Positions 58,755 through 64,000 of a stretch of DNA of 64,000 nucleotides are shown piece after piece. Below the pieces are notes generated by a model. That model was not told the DNA's origin. It was given only the letters and a program-made list of their open reading frames with translations, and did no database searches. Each line of letters starts with the position of its first letter. Within the stretch, counting starts at the first letter, position 1. The stretch is from positions 1 through 64,000 of the forward strand of contig JAAELL010000476.1 in the NCBI GenBank assembly GCA_024226735.1, written 5' to 3'. Made by a program: the position numbers and the translations under genes. Source of the DNA: a bacterium (lineage in GTDB: Bacteria > Planctomycetota > UBA1135 > GCA-002686595).

Positions 58755-59069
58755 ATGAACCTGAAGGGTACGCTCCCCCTCCTGATCCTGAAGATCCTGC
58801 AAGGAGGCCCACTGCACGGCTACGCCATCGCGCAGAGGATCCGTGCTCGATCCGATGGGCTCCTGGACTTCAAGGAGGGGTCGCTCTATCCGGCACTCCA
58901 CAGCCAGGAGAATCGCGGCCTGATCGAGTCCGTCGAGCGAGAGGAGAAAGGTCGCGTTCGCCGCTGCTATCGGTTGACCGAGCGTGGGCGACGGGCGCTG
59001 AAGGCCGAGTGCAAGGAGTGGGAGGAACTCTCCACAGCCGTCAGCTTGATCCTCGAAGGAGGTCGATGA
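58755..59069 (+). CDS. PadR-family transcriptional regulator
   Basis: The 104 residues show the PadR winged helix: LKGTLPLLILKILQGGPLHG, YAIAQRIRARS, LDFKEGSLYPALHSQENRGL, RVRRCYRLTERGRRAL and a C-terminal dimer helix. The ATG start is supported by its fit to the family length of about 105 residues. It overlaps the next start (ATGA), which in this type of locus is a permease of the FtsX/MacB kind whose genes the PadR protein controls. Here that gene is broken. It is probably a repressor. Confidence 0.93.
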   Translation: MNLKGTLPLLILKILQGGPLHGYAIAQRIRARSDGLLDFKEGSLYPALHSQENRGLIESVEREEKGRVRRCYRLTERGRRALKAECKEWEELSTAVSLILEGGR

Positions 59070-59184
59070 TGAACGACGACCCGACGCCCCCCCCCCCTCC
59101 GGTATTGAGGACTGGTTGGAGGTTGCAACGCGTGGGCTGTGCGACGACGCGCGGAAACGCATTGTCAGTGAGATCTCCGATTGA
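59066..59184 (+). pseudogene. N-terminal fragment of a permease with prefix domain, frameshifted in a run of 11 C
   Basis: After MMNDDPTPPPP the reading frame passes an 11-base C run (59087-59097). Taking one C away would continue it as IEDWLEVATRGLCDDARKRI, VSEISD, the permease prefix domain usually found in MacB-type efflux permeases next to PadR genes. The frame ends at 59184, where insertion-sequence debris begins. The start overlaps the PadR stop (ATGA). Confidence 0.65.
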
Positions 59185-59207
59185 CCCTCTCGGGTTCGTC
59201 GGACACC

Positions 59208-59234
59208 GAACTTCCGTCGTTTCCTCTTTGCCAT
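59208..59234 (-). pseudogene. IS3-family OrfA start, nine codons
   Basis: The minus strand begins MAKRKRRKF, the conserved start of IS3-family OrfA proteins, and then loses the match. A GATGTCCGAG leader precedes it. Another piece of OrfA lies at 62388 on the plus strand. Together they point to a broken IS3-type element. Confidence 0.55.
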
Positions 59235-59286
59235 CTCGGACATCCTCGCGCATTCCGCGCTTGCTCGGGTGTCCGAAGTTCCCGGG

Positions 59287-59553
59287 CTATGCTGAGTTCG
59301 GGACCATGCGTCCCACAGCCGCGGTCATCCGCATCTGAACACCCGCACTCGAGCCGCTTGCCCTGTACGCGCGATTGCCCGACTCGCCCACGTGCTCGAA
59401 GAGCGCCTCTTGACGCGGGTCGAGCTCACGCTGCTCGCATACCGCTCCTGCGATGTCATCCATCTCCTTGCACCAGGCGGTGAAGGTGCGGCACCAGGCG
59501 CGCACCGCGCGATACCACAGGCTGCACCGCTCGCGCATCAAGCAGTCCTTCAC
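59287..59553 (-). CDS. Small hypothetical protein, doubtful
   Basis: The 88-residue frame has a composition unlike the usual GC-rich shadows (YRAVRAWCRTFTAWCKEMDD, RQEALFEHVGESGNRAYRAS). It has no recognisable family and no good ribosome binding site. It lies among insertion-sequence debris, so it may be a cargo or broken gene. The remainder of 59235-59610 shows nothing else. Confidence 0.3.
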   Translation of the reverse strand: MKDCLMRERCSLWYRAVRAWCRTFTAWCKEMDDIAGAVCEQRELDPRQEALFEHVGESGNRAYRASGSSAGVQMRMTAAVGRMVPNSA

Positions 59554-59610
59554 CTCGGCGTATCCGGCGGCTCCTGAGCGTGTCGTGCGCGACGGTCGCG
59601 AGCAGTGCGG

Positions 59611-61725
59611 CTACTGAGCATCGTGAATGACGTTCTTGTCTCCAATGGACAGCTGGCCGCTGTCCGCACTGTCGACGAGCGCGAGCGTCCCCGGGGAGAG
59701 CGGGGAGTTCTCGATCATCACCTGTTTCAGATCACCCTTGCTCAGACCCTGCTCTCCTGAGACGAGCCGGTCCAGTACCTGATCCGATAGCGGATTCTCT
59801 TGCAGGACCTTCTTGGTGAACGCGGTCCCCATGCGCTCCGCGTCGACTACAGCGAGCATCTCGGAGTCGCTCAGCGGGCTCATGCTGAGCAACTCGCTCA
59901 TGAGCGCGCCTCCACTCAGGGTCGCCAGGGCATCCTCGATAGCCGCCCGCGGCGGCTCGAGCGGACCGGGGTCTGGCTCCTCGGTGTCGACAGGCTCGTC
60001 GAGCGCCCGCTCGGAATCGAGCACGCTCGCGACGTCCATCCAGTCGAAATCCTCCTCCAGGCCGTCGAACGTCCGGACGACCCCGCCGTGATCGACGTAG
60101 CTGATCGCGAGGTAGACGCTGGTCAGGTCGTGTGCGTTGTGCAGCACCTCGAGCTCGTCCGCGGTGACGTTCAGCGCCTGGAACGGGTCGCCGCCGCGCC
60201 TGGCGACGCTCGGGACTTTGACGATCTTCCACGAGATCAGCTTGGGCAACGGACTACCTTCGTAGCCGGCGTTGTCGAAGTGGAGCTTCACGGCCGGAGC
60301 GAGATCGAGCGACTTGGCGACCATGCCGCCGAAGATCTCGAACGCGCTGCCCACGCGAACGTCAGTGTTCGGCGCGTAGATCGTGCCGTGGAACTGCGCC
60401 GTCGACTCGAGCTTCACTGGAGCGTCACCGATGGGCGCTGCGATCTCGGCCACCTGGATCGAAATCTCGTCAGGCTGCTCGCCGGACGTGGTCAGCCTGG
60501 ACCCCGGCGCGAGGTTCATGCCCGCGGCGACGTACAGCTGCACGTCGCCGTCGGTCGTGTCGAGGAAGATGTCCGCGCCCGGCTCGAGTTCCAGCGTCCC
60601 GACGACGAGCGTGCACGGGCCACGCACGATCAGCTCCGCGTCGGCCACGACCATGATCGACGCGTAGCCGATCGAGGACGACGAGATGACCAGCGGGATC
60701 GGCGAATCATGCAGCAAGGCTGGCAACGTCGCGACGGACGGGACCTCCACCGCGGGTAGCTCGACGGGTTCGCCTCGGGAGCTGGTCTCGCCGGTGATCA
60801 ACGCCGTGCCAGATAGACTACCGGCCTCGCCCGGAACCACGTCACCATAGACCTCGATCGGCTCCCCGCTCGGCGCATCCAAGTTGATGTCATTGTTCGA
60901 GGCGAGCTGGCCTCCCCCGTCCGTGTGTGATGCCGCGCCCGTGGGAAAGTCGTACCGCTCCGTCTCTCCGTTGGAGATCGCCTCCTCCACGTACGCGTCG
61001 TAGGCCTCTTGCAGCTTCTCCTCGAACAGCGCGATGTCGCTGTTGTCCTCCTTCGTGTAGACCTCTTGATGCGTGTACTCTGCGACACACCAGTTGTGGA
61101 TGCCGAGGTGATGCCCCGTCGTGTGCTCGCCGCTGTCGCACGAGTTCTCGAGGTAGTCCGCGATCTTGATGGGCACGGGCTCCGGCAAGTACCCGTCTCC
61201 GCCCAGTTGATCGGCATAGGGCCCGATGGTCGAGTCGTAGCCGTCCACGAGCAGGACCGAGTCGACGTGCAGGTCCTCGTCGGAGAAGAACCCAAGCGAC
61301 AATTCGATGGGCTCGACGACGAGCGCCAGAGTCGCGCGCCCGCGTCCGCACATGCCGGTGCTCTCGAGCCGCACACGCCCATCCACCTGCTCGGTCGCGT
61401 CGACCCACAAGAGCCCGTTGCCGTGGCGCGCGGGCGCCGTCGCCGATCCGATCTGGCCCCTCCTTCCAACGCGCAGGCCGTGAAAGGCTTCGCTCAACCC
61501 CGCCTCCGCCAGATAGAAGGCACGCGTGTTCTCGGTTTCCTGGACCAGCGAGCGAGTCGTCGCCATCGACACCCGAAAGAAGGCCGTCGCCAGCACGGAG
61601 ACGACGCTCACGGCGAGCAGAGCCATGACGAGGGCGCTTCCACACCGCCGATGGAGCCGACCAGGGCCCGCGTTCTGTCCCGAAGGATTGTGAATGACTT
61701 GCCTCCCGCTGAGTGTCCCGCACAA
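59611..61725 (-). CDS. PilX-like prepilin-type exported protein with large C-terminal region
   Basis: The N-terminal region has the helix ALVMALLAVSVVSVLATAFF followed by RVSMATTRSL and NTRAFYLAEAGLSEAFHGL, a clear PilX/GspK-like signature; the position of the leader cleavage site is uncertain. The 704-residue body has a strand-rich region with GTIYAPNTDVRVGSAFEIFG, GGMVAKSLDL, as seen in DUF7305-type polymer or collagen-binding-like modules. A long acidic C-terminal region follows. Probably assembled by a pilus or type II secretion system, but those genes are absent here. The TTG at 61725 is the first start; a later one is possible. Confidence 0.72.
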   Translation of the reverse strand: MCGTLSGRQVIHNPSGQNAGPGRLHRRCGSALVMALLAVSVVSVLATAFFRVSMATTRSLVQETENTRAFYLAEAGLSEAFHGLRVGRRGQIGSATAPARHGNGLLWVDATEQVDGRVRLESTGMCGRGRATLALVVEPIELSLGFFSDEDLHVDSVLLVDGYDSTIGPYADQLGGDGYLPEPVPIKIADYLENSCDSGEHTTGHHLGIHNWCVAEYTHQEVYTKEDNSDIALFEEKLQEAYDAYVEEAISNGETERYDFPTGAASHTDGGGQLASNNDINLDAPSGEPIEVYGDVVPGEAGSLSGTALITGETSSRGEPVELPAVEVPSVATLPALLHDSPIPLVISSSSIGYASIMVVADAELIVRGPCTLVVGTLELEPGADIFLDTTDGDVQLYVAAGMNLAPGSRLTTSGEQPDEISIQVAEIAAPIGDAPVKLESTAQFHGTIYAPNTDVRVGSAFEIFGGMVAKSLDLAPAVKLHFDNAGYEGSPLPKLISWKIVKVPSVARRGGDPFQALNVTADELEVLHNAHDLTSVYLAISYVDHGGVVRTFDGLEEDFDWMDVASVLDSERALDEPVDTEEPDPGPLEPPRAAIEDALATLSGGALMSELLSMSPLSDSEMLAVVDAERMGTAFTKKVLQENPLSDQVLDRLVSGEQGLSKGDLKQVMIENSPLSPGTLALVDSADSGQLSIGDKNVIHDAQ

Positions 61726-61993
61726 ACGGGATGTCGAACGGCCAACTACGCGTGCCGTCGATCGGATCCTTGGGGGGGGGCGTCAGTTGACCTTGTCGGT
61801 GCATCGCTCAGCCGACCTGACGTTGACCGGAGAAACCCGCTGACAAGAGCGGATAGATCCCGACGACCGAACATCCTGCTCGCATCTTTGGATGCTCTTG
61901 TATCGATTCGATCCACAGCCTCGGGCCTCGCTTTGAGAGCGCGAAGAGGGCGGATGTCGCGCGCCGCTTCCGATCCCTGGCGCGGCTTCCAGG

Positions 61994-62387
61994 ATGGGAG
62001 ATGCGGAATTCGACCTCGGCCTGGTCGACGAGGTGCGGGTGACGAGCGGCCGGATCGTCGACCTCATCGAGACCGAGCTCCCGTTCGGCACCGTCGACCA
62101 AGGCACGACCGGCAGCCTGACTGTCAAGGATCGGCTGGTCAGGTCCACCCTCAGTTCGGCCAAGCTGGTCCACCGTCGAGCTCGATAGAGGCTGGCGTGG
62201 AGCCCGTCCAGCTCCTGGGGAACGAGTCGCACACGCACGAGTATGGGCGCTCGATCGTGGCCTGGGAGTGGCTCGCTGACCAGGCGCCGATCTCGACCCA
62301 GGAGGACTGCGTGCACCCGCTGGCCGTGGGCCCGACCGAGATCCAGCTCACGATCACCGACGACTCCACGCCACCCGCCCTCACGCA
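61994..62387 (+). pseudogene. Exported-protein fragments with a PKD-like domain
   Basis: A frame from 61994 gives EFDLGLVDEVRVTSGRIVDL and TVDQGTTGSLTVKDRLVRST, then a stop. Another frame from about 62187 gives PVQLLGNESHTHEYGRSIVA, WEWLADQAPIST and GPTEIQLTITDDSTPPALTQ, a PKD/cadherin-like beta-sandwich. The two are probably pieces of one gene broken by a shift. The downstream end meets an IS3 piece at 62388. Between 61726 and 61993 I see no gene. Confidence 0.5.
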
Positions 62388-63470
62388 GAGCACTCTGCGT
62401 AACTGGGTGAAGCAGGCAGACATCGACGAGGGCCACGGTCCCGAGGGTGCGCTGATGAGCGAGGAGCGCGAGGAGCACACTCTCGAAATGGAGCGCGAGT
62501 TCCCGAAACGCGTGAAGGCGATCATGCGCTCCGTCCATTGGCGGCTCGCGCTGACGACCCAGCCACTTCCGCTCGGGACGCCGACGGCGTCGCGCGCGTC
62601 CTTCTCCCAATAGGTGAGCTGGACACGATCGGTCTGGCGGCGCTCGATCGAAGGCGTCCACCCGATCTCGACGTTCGTCAAGAACTCGTCCTCACTCAGC
62701 GTATCGATGTCGAACTCACCGCTGACGGCGTTCGCGTCGTAGATCTGCCCACCGATCCAGAATTGGTCGGTGACGAATCCCCGCGCGACAGCTCCGAGGG
62801 CTCCGATCCCCGTCGTGGCGATCGTCGGATTGAGCACGAACGCGCGATTGACGAAGCCCTTGGAGAAGGTCTGGAACAGGAGGGCGTCCTGATAGACATC
62901 GAACGCCAGCCGACCGATCGCGAAACCGGCGCGCCGATCGTTGAGGCCTTGGGTCCAAGTGAAGACTGCCAGGTCGGTTGAGAAGCTGTCGCTGTACCCG
63001 AAGCCCGTGTTCAGCGCAGCCGCGCCGACCCCACCGCTCAGTGATTTGGGAGCCGCGAACCCACCGACTTCGGAACGATTCTCAACGCGCCACTCCAGTC
63101 GACCGGGGTGGCCGGAATCCCGGGCGAAGGCTTCCCAGCTCCCGTAGAAGCGGTAGACCCCCCCGAGGGCATCGTCGTCGGATCCCATGCTCTCGCTCGC
63201 CCATTGGTAGAGCAGGTGAGCGCTCAACCCGAGCGAAAGGCCGTAGTCCTCCCGCATGCGACTCTTCCACTCGTAGTACGGAGACGCCCAACGGCGAAAG
63301 TAGTCGGAGACGTATGCCGACTCGCGCTGCGACTGTGCGTCGAGCTGACGCGAGAGCGCCTCTGAGCCGGCGAGCGTGCGCCCCTGTGCAGGCGACTCAT
63401 CTGCCTGCTCCTGTGCGTCGGCGCCACTGGAGATCAGCGCCCAGCACACGAGCTCGCTCAACGCTCTCAT
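62151..63470 (-). CDS. OprB-like porin, C-terminal end replaced at a junction
   Basis: The ATG at 63470 has GGGGGAA seven bases upstream and opens a leader ending GADAQ. The native portion, to about base 62494, has barrel-like strands: YYEWKSRMREDYGLSLGLSA, GGVYRFYGSWEAFARDSGHP, VFTWTQGLNDRRAGFAIGRL and GYSDSFSTDLAVF. This resembles carbohydrate-selective OprB-type porins. After MIAFTRFGNS the frame is a shadow of the IS3 and PKD fragments, so the final strands and terminal aromatic residue are missing. It may not fold properly. Confidence 0.72.
   Translation of the reverse strand: MRALSELVCWALISSGADAQEQADESPAQGRTLAGSEALSRQLDAQSQRESAYVSDYFRRWASPYYEWKSRMREDYGLSLGLSAHLLYQWASESMGSDDDALGGVYRFYGSWEAFARDSGHPGRLEWRVENRSEVGGFAAPKSLSGGVGAAALNTGFGYSDSFSTDLAVFTWTQGLNDRRAGFAIGRLAFDVYQDALLFQTFSKGFVNRAFVLNPTIATTGIGALGAVARGFVTDQFWIGGQIYDANAVSGEFDIDTLSEDEFLTNVEIGWTPSIERRQTDRVQLTYWEKDARDAVGVPSGSGWVVSASRQWTERMIAFTRFGNSRSISRVCSSRSSLISAPSGPWPSSMSACFTQLRRVLCVRAGGVESSVIVSWISVGPTASGCTQSSWVEIGAWSASHSQATIERPYSCVCDSFPRSWTGSTPASIELDGGPAWPN
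62388..62493 (+). pseudogene. IS3-family OrfA middle fragment
   Basis: The plus strand reads STLRNWVKQADIDEGHGPEG, ALMSEEREE, which is the conserved middle of IS3 OrfA (LRNWV.QA.I..G.GPEGAL..EEREEL). It is embedded in the overlapping end of the porin frame on the other strand. It is the trace of an inserted or exchanged element. Confidence 0.7.
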
Positions 63471-63673
63471 CGCTGTTTCCCCCATCAACTGGCCCCGTAC
63501 GGATCGAGCTTCGGGCCCACTCGGGATTCCAATGCGCTCGCGCCCCGCCGTCAAGTTCGCGGATATGAAGTGCGTGGAATAGACCATCGCGGTGTTCGCC
63601 GGCATCATCGGCCCGATACGATGGCGATGCGCGCCGGGGAGCGCGCCACAACTTCGACCGGAGATCACGCGTC

Positions 63674-64000
63674 TTGTATCGGATTCTCCCGCTCATCCTT
63701 TTCCTGGCGCTCCAGTCGCCACCAGTGCTCTCGGCGCCCGGGACAGTGGCTGACCCGCAGGCCACGCCCTCCGCACAAGAAGAGCCCGCGACCGATCCCG
63801 GTCAGGAGGCGGTCGAAGATCTCGGCGAGAGCGCCGGCGATGACGTGGCGGACGAGACAGGCCAGGACACGGGCGACGAAGCCGTCGAGAGTTCGTGCTC
63901 TTCCGTTTCATCTTCCAGGTCGTCGACCTGAGCGCGATCCCCGAGCCCGCCTGGGTCGTCCGAACTGTCCTGCATTGGTTCCTCGTCGCATGGCTGGCCG
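63674..64000 (+). CDS. Start of a mechanosensitive-channel-like gene with frameshift near 63890 (continues past window)
   Basis: From a TTG at 63674 the first frame gives a signal peptide (YRILPLILFLALQSPPVLSA) and an acidic segment (QEEPATDPGQEAVEDLGESA), then runs into a stop at 63931. At about 63890 a second frame continues FVLFRFIFQVVDLSAIPEPA and WVVRTVLHWFLVAWLA to the edge, the look of the first helices of an MscS-type channel. A one- or two-base shift would restore it. The real gene extends beyond the window. Confidence 0.55.

Overview
The window looks like a chromosomal stretch of a high-GC bacterium, most probably a Planctomycetota lineage of the marine Saltatorellus/Rohdeia type (inference). 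The reasons are an ECF sigma factor of the planctomycete type next to a membrane-bound Ser/Thr protein kinase, a second such kinase, pseudopilin-like proteins, and many large Sec-exported proteins of unknown function with little operon structure. No ribosomal, replication or core-metabolism genes are present.

The dominant theme is a recurring C-terminal domain of about 120-140 residues. For brevity I call it the NFTD domain, after its conserved end. Its pattern is roughly YC..A.PNSTG.PA.I..SG, then LP..QFGYFL, then G.LCL.G.IGR(Y/F)N, then P.GETWNFQ(C/A)W(Y/F)RD...SNFTD...V.F, with the stop codon directly after it. I count eleven intact genes plus three genes or gene tails broken upstream that carry it. 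They are attached to different export-type modules: beta-propeller, C-type lectin, FG-GAP, L-type lectin, sialidase-like BNR, Kelch, DUF1566 and a repeat-rich parallel-beta protein. This looks like a shared sorting, anchoring or assembly module for the cell surface.

Layout. 1-3028: a secreted protein with tandem modules, a Ser/Thr kinase, and an ECF sigma remnant. 3125-8844: an NFTD protein, then a serine hydrolase/kinase/ECF sigma unit on the minus strand whose two gene gaps carry the same palindromic element, then a pseudopilin-like gene. 9027-20276: a phosphoesterase-like protein, NFTD proteins, small membrane proteins, a methyltransferase, a radical SAM protein and a GDSL hydrolase. 20573-25185: a sigma-54 regulator that has lost its C-terminus at a junction with an FG-GAP/NFTD gene, an alpha/beta hydrolase lipoprotein, and a broken gene. 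25384-33173: a HAMP membrane protein, a coupled small ORF with an FAD oxidoreductase, an acyl-CoA ligase, and secreted proteins. 33189-42535: a dense run of NFTD proteins, intact and broken. 42536-44372: debris, including a tRNA-Gly 3' half, a GNAT gene and a transposase remnant. 44373-48540: a porin-like protein, a small exported protein and a hybrid histidine kinase. 48541-57797: transposase remnant, NFTD and DUF1566 proteins, and a two-component pair. 57798-64000: insertion-sequence debris, a PadR regulator with a broken permease, a PilX-like protein, a truncated porin and the start of an MscS-like channel gene.

At least seven genes show apparent frameshifts and several others are abruptly joined to unrelated gene pieces. 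Either this is a decaying accessory region full of deletions, or part of it is assembly error. The sequence alone cannot decide, so functional calls on the broken genes should be read with that in mind.
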